Source: Barrientosiimonas humi (GTDB taxonomy: Bacteria > Actinomycetota > Actinomycetes > Actinomycetales > Dermatophilaceae). Taken from it: a stretch of 64,000 bases of DNA. Where the stretch lies: positions 2,263,375 through 2,327,374 of the forward strand of contig NZ_VFOK01000001.1 of NCBI RefSeq assembly GCF_006716095.1. Direction: 5' to 3'. Position 1 is the first letter of the stretch. Each line of letters begins with the position of its first letter. Under the pieces are notes generated by a model that was given only the letters and a program-made list of their open reading frames with translations, had not been told where the DNA came from and made no database searches. This document shows positions 8,318 to 15,594 of this stretch, piece by piece. Made by a program: the position numbers and the translations under genes.

Positions 8318-9223
8318 GTGGATAACTTTCCGAGCCGTCCCGCGATCTTCGCCAGGATCGGCAAGGTGCAGCGCAGGTCTCTCCCCCGCCAGCTCGGGCC
8401 GCAGTTCGCGGTCGCCGAGGCCCGCTCGCTCGGCGTGCCGCCGGGCCGACTGCGCGCGCGGGACCTGCAGGCGCCGTTCCGCGGCGTGCGGATGAGCCCG
8501 AGCGACGACGAGCTGTGCCGCCTCCTCGCCCTGCAGACCGTGCTCCCGAGCTCGGCCGGCTTCAGCCACAGCACCGCCGCCCTGCTGTGGTTGCTCCCCC
8601 TGCCGCTGGCGCTGCAGAGCTATGCCGCCCTGCACGTCACCGTGCCCGCGGGTGCGCCCCGGCCCCGGCGTCAGGGCGTGGTGGCCCACCGCGGCGACCG
8701 CGACCTCGAGGTGTGGCGGACGCTGCGCCGCACCTCCCTCGGCGCCACCTGGTGCGACCTCGCCACCCAGCTCAGCGTGACCGAGCTCGTCCAGGCGGGC
8801 GACGTGATCCTCAACCGCGAGGGCTGGGACGTGCCGGCGCTCGAGCAAGCCGTCGCCGAGCACCCCGGCCAGCGCGGGCGTACGGCACTGCGCTCGGCCC
8901 TGCGCCTCGTGCGCCCCGGCAGCGGCTCACCGCGCGAGACGCTGCTGCGCCTGCTGTTCGCCGAGTGGGGACTGCCGGAGCCGGAGCTCAACGCGCACGT
9001 GAGCAACGAGGCCGGCTGGCTCGCCACCGTCGACTTCCTCTGGCGCGAGCAGGGCGTGGTGGCGGAGTACTACGGCGCCGTGCACGGTCCGACCTGGAAG
9101 CAGGACCTCGCGCGGGCGGCCCTGCTCGAGGACGAGGGGCTGCGCGTCGTGGTGATCACCGACGACGACGTACGCCGTCGGCAGCTCGAGCTGCGCGCTC
9201 GGCTGGAGCGGTTGCTGGCCTGA
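8318..9223 (+). CDS. DUF559-like (PD-(D/E)xK-related) hypothetical protein
   Basis: 301 residues, of a type common in actinobacteria. The N-terminal half (about 1-110) looks like the AbiEi-like winged-helix part often found in these proteins (RLRARDLQAPFRGVRM). The C-terminal 80 residues resemble the Vsr/DUF559 nuclease fold: ATVDFLWREQGVVAEYYG, then a Lys/Asp-containing helix (WKQDLARAALLEDEG) and VVVITDDDV. The usual ExD of DUF559 reads EYY here, so catalysis is uncertain. It could be a nuclease, a degenerate nuclease or an antitoxin-like regulator. GTG 8318 follows a repeat copy, and another copy lies just after the stop; no Shine-Dalgarno is obvious and the start could be further in. Confidence 0.7.
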   Translation: MDNFPSRPAIFARIGKVQRRSLPRQLGPQFAVAEARSLGVPPGRLRARDLQAPFRGVRMSPSDDELCRLLALQTVLPSSAGFSHSTAALLWLLPLPLALQSYAALHVTVPAGAPRPRRQGVVAHRGDRDLEVWRTLRRTSLGATWCDLATQLSVTELVQAGDVILNREGWDVPALEQAVAEHPGQRGRTALRSALRLVRPGSGSPRETLLRLLFAEWGLPEPELNAHVSNEAGWLATVDFLWREQGVVAEYYGAVHGPTWKQDLARAALLEDEGLRVVVITDDDVRRRQLELRARLERLLA

Positions 9224-9271
9224 GCGGTCGGCGCTGCGTCGCCCGGCCCCTGGAGGGGGCAGTCAGAGTCG

Positions 9272-9330
9272 CGAGTGGTCACTTGTTGCGGGTGCGACTG
9301 GGCTGCAACCAGCAAGAAGTGACCACTCAA
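9272..9330. repeat. GAGTGGTCAC inverted repeat, copy 2
   Basis: Outer arms GAGTGGTCACTT and AAGTGACCACTC with a partly paired centre. It fills the convergent gap between the DUF559-like gene and the carboxyltransferase gene and may act as a two-way terminator. Together with copy 1 it brackets the DUF559-like gene. Confidence 0.85.
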
Positions 9331-9367
9331 CCGCGCCGACGCAGGTTCGGAGACGCGACAGACCAGA

Positions 9368-11071
9368 TCACACCGGCGGGATCGACCTGCGGCGGGTGGA
9401 GAACAAGCGGTCGCGGCGGGCGGCGTAGCGCAACCGGTGCAGCAGCTCCCCGCGCAGCTCGTCGGCCTCGATGATCCCGTCCACGACCAGGTCCGCGGCC
9501 AGCCGCTCCAGGTCGACGTCCTCGAGGTACTCCTCGCGCATCCGCTGCACGAACGCCTCGCGCTCGGCCTCGTCCTCGATCGCCGCGATCTTGTTGGCGT
9601 AGACCGCGTTGACGGCGGCCTCGGGCCCCATCACCGCGATGCGCGCGGTCGGCAGCGCGAGCGTCGCGTCCGGGCCGAAACCCGGGCCGCCCATCGCGTA
9701 AAGGCCTGCGCCGTAAGCCTTTCGGAGCACGATGCAGAACTGCGGCACCGTCGCCTCGGACACGGCCGACACCATCTTCGCGCCGTGCCGGATGATCCCG
9801 CCGCGCTCGACCTCGGACCCGATCATGAAGCCCGGCACGTCCGCCAGGTAGAGGATCGGGACGGAGTAGGCGTCGCACATCCAGATGAACCGCGCGGCCT
9901 TGTCGGCGCTGTCGGTGAACAGCACCCCGCCCTTGACCATCGAGTTGTTCGCGACGATGCCGACCGTGCGCCCCTCCATGCGCCCGAAGCCCACGACGAG
10001 CTCGGCGGCGAACAGCGGCTTGATCTCGAAAAAGCTGTCGTCGTCGACCAGTCCGTCGATCACGTCGTGCACGTCGAACGGCTGCGACTCCTTCTCCGGC
10101 ACGGTCGCGGAGGTGAGCGGCGCGGCCGGCTCCTCGGGGACGTACGTCGGGGTCTCGTCGTGCCACGTGCCCGGCAGGTAGGAGAAGAACAGCTTCGCGA
10201 GCTCGATCGCCTCGGTGTCGTCCTCGGCGAGCAGGTCGCCGACGCCGCTGACGGTGCAGTGCATCCGCGCCCCGCCCATCTCCTCCAGCGTGACCTTCTC
10301 GCCGACGACCATCTCGGCCATGCGCGGGCTGCCGAGGTACATCGACGCATTGCCCTCGACCATGATGATCAGGTCGGTGAAGCTCGGGATGTACGCCCCG
10401 CCCGCCGCCGACGGGCCGAAGAGACAACAGATCTGGGGCACCTTGCCCGACAGCGCGACCTGGTTGTGGAAGATCCGCCCGGCGCCGCGGCGGCCCGGGA
10501 ACATCTCGACCTGGTCGGTGATCCGCGCGCCGGCGGAGTCGACGAACCAGAAGACCGGCAGCTCCTCGCGCAGCGCCATCTCGGTCGCGCGCACGATCTT
10601 CTCGACGGTGCGCGAGCCCCACGACCCCGCCTTCACCGACGGGTCGTTCGCGATAACGATCGCCGCGCGCCCGTCGACGGTGCCGCGCCCGGTCACCACC
10701 CCGTCGGCCGGCAGCCCCTCGGCGGTGGCGTTGGCGTAGCGCCCGTCCTCCACGAAGCTGCCCTCGTCGAACAGCAGCGCGATGCGGTCGCGCACGAACA
10801 GCTTGTTCTGGCTGTCGAGCTTGGCCTTGGCCTTCTCGCTCGGCGCGGCCGAGGCGGCGTACGCACCCGCCAGCCGCTCGCGTACGTCGGCGACGCGGGG
10901 GTCGCCGCCGGGGGTCTCGATACGCGGCTCGGCTAGCGCCTCGCCGCTACTCGACCGACTTTCCTCTCTCGCCTCGCCGCTCATGCCCTCTGTCGCGCTC
11001 GGTCGCGCTTCGTTCCGGCCGCGTGCTCCTTCGTCGCCCGCAACCTGCACTGCGCGCTCCTCGCCGCTCAT
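9368..11071 (-). CDS. Acyl-CoA carboxylase beta (carboxyltransferase) subunit
   Basis: Transfers the carboxyl group from carboxybiotin to an acyl-CoA. The 567-residue protein has the two crotonase-like halves of the family. The N half shows SAGARITDQVEMFPGRRGAG and GPSAAGGAYIPSF; the C half shows ADVPGFMIGSEVERGGIIRHGAK and AYGAGLYAMGGPGF, the acyl-CoA and biotin oxyanion sites. Core similarity begins near residue 58 (RVADVRERL). The first 57 residues are odd: they contain a GGTCTCGATACG-family repeat (10913-10956) and a 15-nt duplication that doubles the MSGE start, so ATG 10984 is an alternative start. ATG 11071 overlaps the dehydrogenase stop (ATGA). Context with an acyl-CoA dehydrogenase and a MerR regulator suggests branched-chain acyl-CoA catabolism; the substrate is not proven. 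No biotin carboxylase subunit is adjacent; the 24.7-kb gene could supply it. Confidence 0.9.
   Translation of the reverse strand: MSGEERAVQVAGDEGARGRNEARPSATEGMSGEAREESRSSSGEALAEPRIETPGGDPRVADVRERLAGAYAASAAPSEKAKAKLDSQNKLFVRDRIALLFDEGSFVEDGRYANATAEGLPADGVVTGRGTVDGRAAIVIANDPSVKAGSWGSRTVEKIVRATEMALREELPVFWFVDSAGARITDQVEMFPGRRGAGRIFHNQVALSGKVPQICCLFGPSAAGGAYIPSFTDLIIMVEGNASMYLGSPRMAEMVVGEKVTLEEMGGARMHCTVSGVGDLLAEDDTEAIELAKLFFSYLPGTWHDETPTYVPEEPAAPLTSATVPEKESQPFDVHDVIDGLVDDDSFFEIKPLFAAELVVGFGRMEGRTVGIVANNSMVKGGVLFTDSADKAARFIWMCDAYSVPILYLADVPGFMIGSEVERGGIIRHGAKMVSAVSEATVPQFCIVLRKAYGAGLYAMGGPGFGPDATLALPTARIAVMGPEAAVNAVYANKIAAIEDEAEREAFVQRMREEYLEDVDLERLAADLVVDGIIEADELRGELLHRLRYAARRDRLFSTRRRSIPPV
10913..10956. 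repeat. GGTCTCGATACG-family element inside coding sequence
   Basis: 44-bp element beginning GGTCTCGATACG and ending CTACTCGACC, the same ends as the intergenic elements at 21.6, 30.4 and 37.5 kb. It encodes residues about 40-53 (SSSGEALAEPRIET) of the carboxyltransferase in frame. Confidence 0.8.
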
Positions 11072-12249
11072 GCCGGCAGCCCCAAGCCGCGCGCGATCAC
11101 CATGCGCTGCACCTCCGAGGTGCCCTCACCGATCTCCAGGATCTTCGCGTCGCGATAGAACCGGGCGACGGGGTACTCCTCCATGAAGCCGTTGCCGCCG
11201 AAGATCTGCGTCGCGATGCGCGTGGCGGTGACGGCGGCCTCGGTCGAGTAGAGCTTCGCGATGGCCGCGGCCTGCTTGACCTCGGCGACGGAGCGGCGGC
11301 CGGCGTCGTGCTCGTCCTTGAGCCAGGCCGCCTTGTAGGTCAGCAGCCGCGCCGCCTCGACCATGACCGCGAGGTCGGACACCTGGAACGAGACGCCCTG
11401 GTTGACCCCGATCGGCCGGCCGAACGCCTGCCGCGTCTTGGCGTAGTCGCTCGCGGCCTCGAGGCAGGCCTGCGCGAGCCCGACGGACAGCGCGCTGATC
11501 GCGATGCGGCCGTCGTCGAGCGTCTTGAGGAACTGCTTGAACCCGGCGCCGCGCTCGCCCAGCAGGTTCTCCTCGGGCACGACGCAGCTCTCGAACGTCA
11601 GCCCGTGCGTGTCGGAGGAGTGCCAGCCGAGCTTGCGGTAGGGCGGCTCGACCGTGAATCCCGTTGTGCCAGAAGGAATCATGATGGCGCTGATCTCGGG
11701 CTTGCCGTCGGCGTGCTCGCCGGTGCGCGCGGTGACGGTGACCACGGACGTACGGTCGGTGCCGGAGTTGGTGATGAACGCCTTCGCGCCGTTGATCGTC
11801 CACTGGCCGTCGGCGAGCGTCGCGCGAGTCTTGGTCGCGCCGGCGTCGGAGCCCGCCTCGGGCTCGGTGAGCCCGAAGCCCGCGAGCGTGCGACCGGCCA
11901 CCAGGTCCGGGAGGAAGCGCTGCTTCTGCTCGTCGGTGCCGTACGTCAGGATCGGGTTGATCCCGAGCCCCACCCCGGCCGAGAGCGTGATGCCGACCGA
12001 CTGGTCGACCCGACCGAGCTCCTCGATCGCGAGGCACAGGTAGGTGAAACCGCCCTCGTCGAGCCCGGCCCCGCCGAACTCCTCGGGGACGACCAGACCG
12101 AACAGCCCCAGCTCGCCCATCTGCGGCACGAGGTGGGAGGGGAAGTGGTGGTCGCGGTCCCACTGCTCGATGTGCGGGGCGATCTCGCGCTCGGCGAAGT
12201 CGCGCACGACGCCGCGGAACTCCTCGTGGTCCTTGGTCAGCTCGAACAC
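11068..12249 (-). CDS. Acyl-CoA dehydrogenase, isovaleryl-CoA dehydrogenase-like
   Basis: FAD enzyme that forms the alpha-beta double bond of an acyl-CoA. 393 residues with the full family layout: N-terminal helices (FELTKDHEEFRGVVRDFAEREI), the FAD/substrate strand GFGLTEPEAGSDAGATKT, ITNSG, the C-terminal helical domain with RQAFGRPIGVNQGVSFQ, and the catalytic region QIFGGNGFMEEYPVARFYRDAKILEIGEGTSE. GTG 12249 is used because a GAGAGG ribosome site precedes it and the more upstream in-frame ATG lies inside the operator. It is the first gene of an operon with the carboxyltransferase and is divergent from a MerR regulator across a palindromic operator. Isovaleryl-CoA is the favoured substrate because of that regulator; other short-chain acyl-CoAs remain possible. 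Confidence 0.92.
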   Translation of the reverse strand: MFELTKDHEEFRGVVRDFAEREIAPHIEQWDRDHHFPSHLVPQMGELGLFGLVVPEEFGGAGLDEGGFTYLCLAIEELGRVDQSVGITLSAGVGLGINPILTYGTDEQKQRFLPDLVAGRTLAGFGLTEPEAGSDAGATKTRATLADGQWTINGAKAFITNSGTDRTSVVTVTARTGEHADGKPEISAIMIPSGTTGFTVEPPYRKLGWHSSDTHGLTFESCVVPEENLLGERGAGFKQFLKTLDDGRIAISALSVGLAQACLEAASDYAKTRQAFGRPIGVNQGVSFQVSDLAVMVEAARLLTYKAAWLKDEHDAGRRSVAEVKQAAAIAKLYSTEAAVTATRIATQIFGGNGFMEEYPVARFYRDAKILEIGEGTSEVQRMVIARGLGLPA

Positions 12250-12292
12250 CGTTGTCGGCCTCTCGATCGTTCGGGTCGCGTGATGCGGGTCA

Positions 12293-12316
12293 CTTGACGT
12301 TGACGTCAACGTAAAG
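12293..12316. promoter_or_regulatory. MerR-type operator between dehydrogenase operon and regulator
   Basis: A 16-bp perfect palindrome ACGTTGACGTCAACGT (12297-12312) extends to 24 bp with one mismatched pair. It sits in the divergent promoter region and resembles the ACGT-containing palindromes described for LiuR-type MerR regulators of branched-chain amino acid degradation. Confidence 0.8.
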
Positions 12317-12329
12317 CATGCTCCCGGCC

Positions 12330-12728
12330 ATGACAAGTCGAGCCGGGGCACCGCCGCGCACGTGGAGCATCGCCGAGCTGGCGGACGAGTTCGACGTCAC
12401 GCACCGCACCCTGCGCCACTACGAGCAGATCGGCCTGCTCAGCCCCGAACGCCGAGGAACCACAAGGGTTTTCCACCGCCGCGACCGCACCCGGCTGGAG
12501 CTGATCCTGCGCGGGAAGCGCATCGGGTTCGACCTGGAGGAGATCCGCCGGATCATCGACATGTACGACGAGCAGCCCGGCGAGGAGGGACAGCTGCGCT
12601 ACCTGCTGGAGCAGGTCGCCGACCGGCGCGCCGAGCTGGAGCGGCGGCGGCAGGACATCGACGACAGCCTCGCCGAGCTCGCCACGCTGGAGCGCCGCTG
12701 CCGCGCCGACCTGCGGCGACTCGCGTAG
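12330..12728 (+). CDS. MerR family transcriptional regulator, LiuR-like
   Basis: DNA-binding regulator, about 132 residues from ATG 12330 (136 from ATG 12318). The winged helix-turn-helix is WSIAELADEFDVTHRTLRHYEQIGLLSPERRG at about residues 12-43, followed by VFHRRDRTRLELILRGKRIGFDLEEI and a long coiled-coil dimer helix. There are no cysteines placed for metal binding, so the effector is probably an acyl-CoA or other organic ligand. It most likely binds the palindrome 14 nt upstream and controls both itself and the divergent dehydrogenase-carboxyltransferase operon. The start is uncertain: 12318 lies almost in the operator, while 12330 follows a CATGCT hexamer by 7 nt. Confidence 0.88.
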   Translation: MTSRAGAPPRTWSIAELADEFDVTHRTLRHYEQIGLLSPERRGTTRVFHRRDRTRLELILRGKRIGFDLEEIRRIIDMYDEQPGEEGQLRYLLEQVADRRAELERRRQDIDDSLAELATLERRCRADLRRLA

Positions 12729-12747
12729 CCGACCTCGAGCTGGTCGG
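12729..12747. terminator. Short hairpin in convergent gap
   Basis: CCGACC (12729-12734) pairs with GGTCGG (12742-12747) directly after the MerR stop codon; it is a plausible terminator for both facing genes. Confidence 0.45.
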
Positions 12748-12754
12748 GCACGCG

Positions 12755-13150
12755 TCAGTCCGTGTCGACGTACAGGCAGAACGGGTGGCCGGCTGGGTCG
12801 AGCAGCACCCGCACGTCGTCCTGCGGCTGGAAGTCGGCGAACCGGGCGCCGAGACGCTGCGCGTCGGCGACGGCGGCGTCGAGGTCACGCACGCCGATGT
12901 CGAGGTGCAGCTGCATGTGCGCCTCCCCCGGTCCGTTCGGCCACACCGGCGGGGCGTAGTTCTCCTCGCTGGAGAACGCCAGGTTCGCCCGCGCGCCGGG
13001 GATCTGCATCGTGCACCAGTCGGGCTCGTCGCTCGCGAGCGGCCAGCCGAGCAGGTCGCGATAGAAGTACGCCAGCTGCCGGGCGTCGGACGCGCTGAGC
13101 ACCGTGCCGATCCAGCCGGACAGGTGGGGTCGTTCCTCGATCTGGCTCAT
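12755..13150 (-). CDS. VOC family protein (glyoxalase/bleomycin-resistance-like)
   Basis: 131-residue single-domain protein with two beta-alpha-beta-beta-beta modules. The first contains GWIGTVLSASDARQLAYFYRDLLGW, the second HLDIGVRDLDAAVADAQRLGA and DPAGHPFCLY. His and Glu residues that could bind a metal (MQLHLDIG) are present, but the catalytic role is unknown; family members are lyases, dioxygenases or ligand-binding resistance proteins. It is cytoplasmic. A GAGTGGTCAC repeat lies behind it on the upstream side. The start at 13150 lacks a clear ribosome site. Confidence 0.85.
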   Translation of the reverse strand: MSQIEERPHLSGWIGTVLSASDARQLAYFYRDLLGWPLASDEPDWCTMQIPGARANLAFSSEENYAPPVWPNGPGEAHMQLHLDIGVRDLDAAVADAQRLGARFADFQPQDDVRVLLDPAGHPFCLYVDTD

Positions 13151-13175
13151 GGCTCATCGAACCACTGGCCCCGGC

Positions 13176-13233
13176 TGAGTGGTCACTCGTGGCGGGTGCA
13201 GCCGCGCCGACACCGGCAACGAGTGACCACTCA
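13176..13233. repeat. GAGTGGTCAC inverted repeat, copy 3
   Basis: Perfect 15-bp arms TGAGTGGTCACTCGT (13176-13190) and its complement (13219-13233) around a 28-nt centre. It ends 5 nt before the phoD stop codon, between two genes on the same strand. Confidence 0.9.
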
Positions 13234-13237
13234 GAGC

Positions 13238-14794
13238 TCAGCTCGGCTGCAGCTCCCGCCGCCACAGCACGCTCCCGTTGATGTCGCGAAGCGACGCGGT
13301 GAGCAGCCCGTCGTCGGCGATGTCGACGTGGCCGAAGAAGTGCGCGGTGCCGGCGCGCGGTGACTGGTTGGTCGTGCCGTGCTTGACGAACACCGCCTCC
13401 GGCCCGAACGTCCCGTCCAGCTCGTTAGGACCGAAGCCACCGGCCGAGATCGGCCCGGCGACCAGCTCCCAGAACGGGTCGAAGTCGGTGAACGCGGCGC
13501 GCGAGGGGTCGTAGTGGTGCGCCGCGCAGTAGTGCACGTCGGCGGTCACCCACAGCACGTTGCGCACCCGGGCCCGCTTCAGCTCGCGCAGCACGTGGGC
13601 GATCTCCAGCTCGCGCCCCAGCGGCGCCCCGTCGTCGGCGTTGGAGATCGACTCCTGCGCCTTGCCGTCGGGCACGATGAGCCCGATGGGCAGGTCGGCC
13701 GCGATCACCTTCCAGGTGGCGTTCGACCGGCGCAGCTCGCGCACCAGCCACGCGGTCTGCTCCGGTCCGAGGATCGAGGTGCGCTGCGCCTCCAGACCAG
13801 CGGTGTTGGGGCTCTTGTACGTCCGCATGTCGAGGCAGAACACGTCGAGGTGCTTGCCGCGAGAAACCTTGCGGTAGATGCGGTTTCGGCCGTCAGGCGT
13901 CCTGCGTCCGCGTGCTGCACCGTCGCTGATCGGCTGCCACTCGCGCCACGCCTGCCGCGCCCGGGCGGCCAGCACGTCGACCCGCTTCTCGGTGTACCGC
14001 GGGTCGTCGAGGATCTCCCCGGGGTACCAGTTGTTGACCGTCTCGTGGTCGTCCCACTGCGCGAGCACCGGCACGTCGGCGTACATCGCGCGCAGGTTGG
14101 TGTCGAGATGGTTGTAGCGGTGCCGCCCGCGGTAGTCCGCCAGCGTCTCGGCCACGCGGGTGACCTCGGGGATGACCAGGTTGCGCCAGACCTGCCCGTC
14201 GGGCTCGGTGACGGTCGGCTCGATGGGGCCGTCGGCGTAGATCGTGTCGCCGGAGTGGATGAAGAAGTCGGGGCGGGTGGCGTGCATCGCGCGGTAGCCG
14301 ACCATGCCCCCGACGTCGGGGTTGATGCCCCAGCCCTGCCCGCAGGTGTCACCGGTCCACACGAAGCTCTGGCCGGCCCGCTGCGTCGGCGCCGTGGGGA
14401 GCCGCAGCACCCCCGTCTCCCCCTGTACGCCGTCGCCGGACTCGAACGACAACCGCACCTCGTGCTCGGTGCCGGGCCGCAGTCCCCGCAGGTCCAGCTT
14501 CGCGGTGAGGTCGCTGTCGGGGGTCGCCCACGGCCCCCGCACCACGCGCCGCGCCCGGCCGACGCGCACCTCGGCGACCAGGCGCCCGGGCTGGTCGGAG
14601 CGCGCCCACACCACACCTCCGTTGGTGGTGACGTCGCCCGACATGACGCCCTGGGGCAGGGTCGGGCGACCGGTGCGCACCAGGGACGGCGCGGCCGCGG
14701 CGGGTCGCGCGCCGAGCAGGCCGCCGCTCAGCGCCCCCGCCCCCGCGACTCCCAGTGCTCCGGCGAACAGGCTCCTGCGATCGATCTCGCTCAT
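13238..14794 (-). CDS. phoD: Alkaline phosphatase D (PhoD-like metallophosphoesterase), Tat-exported
   Basis: Secreted phosphomonoesterase/diesterase that frees phosphate from organic esters. The 518-residue precursor begins with a twin-arginine signal (DRRSLFAGALG, hydrophobic stretch to about residue 36). A fibronectin-like N domain follows (VMSGDVTTNGGVVWARSDQPG). The metallophosphatase domain then shows FVWTGDTCGQGW, FFIHSGDTIYADG, AQWDDHETVNNW and VLWVTADVHYCAAHHY, the metal ligands of the PhoD family (Fe/Ca site). A GGGAGG ribosome site precedes ATG 14794. No Pho-box was recognised upstream; instead, a perfect 56-bp palindrome lies 73 bp upstream of the start. Confidence 0.92.
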   Translation of the reverse strand: MSEIDRRSLFAGALGVAGAGALSGGLLGARPAAAAPSLVRTGRPTLPQGVMSGDVTTNGGVVWARSDQPGRLVAEVRVGRARRVVRGPWATPDSDLTAKLDLRGLRPGTEHEVRLSFESGDGVQGETGVLRLPTAPTQRAGQSFVWTGDTCGQGWGINPDVGGMVGYRAMHATRPDFFIHSGDTIYADGPIEPTVTEPDGQVWRNLVIPEVTRVAETLADYRGRHRYNHLDTNLRAMYADVPVLAQWDDHETVNNWYPGEILDDPRYTEKRVDVLAARARQAWREWQPISDGAARGRRTPDGRNRIYRKVSRGKHLDVFCLDMRTYKSPNTAGLEAQRTSILGPEQTAWLVRELRRSNATWKVIAADLPIGLIVPDGKAQESISNADDGAPLGRELEIAHVLRELKRARVRNVLWVTADVHYCAAHHYDPSRAAFTDFDPFWELVAGPISAGGFGPNELDGTFGPEAVFVKHGTTNQSPRAGTAHFFGHVDIADDGLLTASLRDINGSVLWRRELQPS

Positions 14795-14866
14795 GCGGCC
14801 AGCCTCCCGGCCGGACGTGTCGCACAGGCGACTCCGAGGTGGCCAGCAACGATCGAACAGCTCGGT

Positions 14867-14922
14867 GAGTGGTCACTTGTGGCGGGTGCGACGCGCGTCG
14901 CACCCGCCACAAGTGACCACTC
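14867..14922. repeat. Perfect 56-bp palindrome (GAGTGGTCAC family, copy 4)
   Basis: Bases 14867-14894 and 14895-14922 are exact reverse complements with no spacer. The ends carry the family signature GAGTGGTCACTTGT. It lies 73 bp upstream of the phoD start and 27 bp downstream of the response-regulator stop (both genes on the minus strand). Confidence 0.95.
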
Positions 14923-14949
14923 GGCAGGGCGGGGCAGCGCGGCGGGGCC

Positions 14950-15594
14950 CTACGCCAGCCCGGCGTCCCGCGCGATCAGCGCCGCCTGCACCCGCGAGCT
15001 GCAGCCGAGCTTGGTGAGGATGCGCGACACGTGCGTCTTGACCGTCGCCTCCGACACGCCCAGCTCACGCGCGAGGTCGACGTTCGACAGCCCCCGCCCG
15101 AGCCCGGCGAGCGTCTCGCGCTCCCGCTCGGTCAGCCCGCCGAGGTCGACCTGGGCCGGTGCCGGACGCCGCTCCTGCTCCGCGACGGCGGCCAGCACCT
15201 GCCGGGTCACCTCGGGAGCGAGCACGCCCTCCCCCGCCGCCACCCGGCGTACGGCGTCGGCCAGGGCGTCGGCGTCGATCGTCTTGAGCACGTAGCCGGC
15301 CGCGCCCGCGGCGATGGCACCGCTGACGTACTCGTCCAGCCCGAACGTCGTGAGCACGAGCACCTGCGCGAGCCGCTCGCGCACGATCTGCTCGGTGGCG
15401 GCGATGCCGTCGACGCGCGGCATGCGCACGTCCATCAGCACGACGTCGGGCCGCAGCGCGCGAGCGTTCGTCACGCACGCGGCGCCGTCGCCGGCCTCGC
15501 CCACCACCGCGAGGTCGGGCTCGGCGTCGAGGATCATCCGCAGGCCCGCGCGGATCGCGTCGTGGTCGTCGGCCAGCAGCACCCTGATCGTCAT
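14950..15594 (-). CDS. NarL/FixJ-type response regulator
   Basis: Transcription factor activated by phosphorylation from the neighbouring kinase. The 214-residue protein has a receiver domain (IRVLLADDHDAIRAG, phospho-acceptor Asp in DVVLMDVRMP at about residue 53, switch Thr in LTTFG, Lys in VLKTID) and a C-terminal LuxR helix-turn-helix (LTERERETLAGLGRGLSNVDLARELGVSEATVKTHV). ATG 15594 overlaps the kinase stop by 4 nt, so it is co-translated after the kinase. Its targets are unknown; phoD lies just downstream on the same strand but is separated from it by the 56-bp palindrome. Confidence 0.95.
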   Translation of the reverse strand: MTIRVLLADDHDAIRAGLRMILDAEPDLAVVGEAGDGAACVTNARALRPDVVLMDVRMPRVDGIAATEQIVRERLAQVLVLTTFGLDEYVSGAIAAGAAGYVLKTIDADALADAVRRVAAGEGVLAPEVTRQVLAAVAEQERRPAPAQVDLGGLTERERETLAGLGRGLSNVDLARELGVSEATVKTHVSRILTKLGCSSRVQAALIARDAGLA

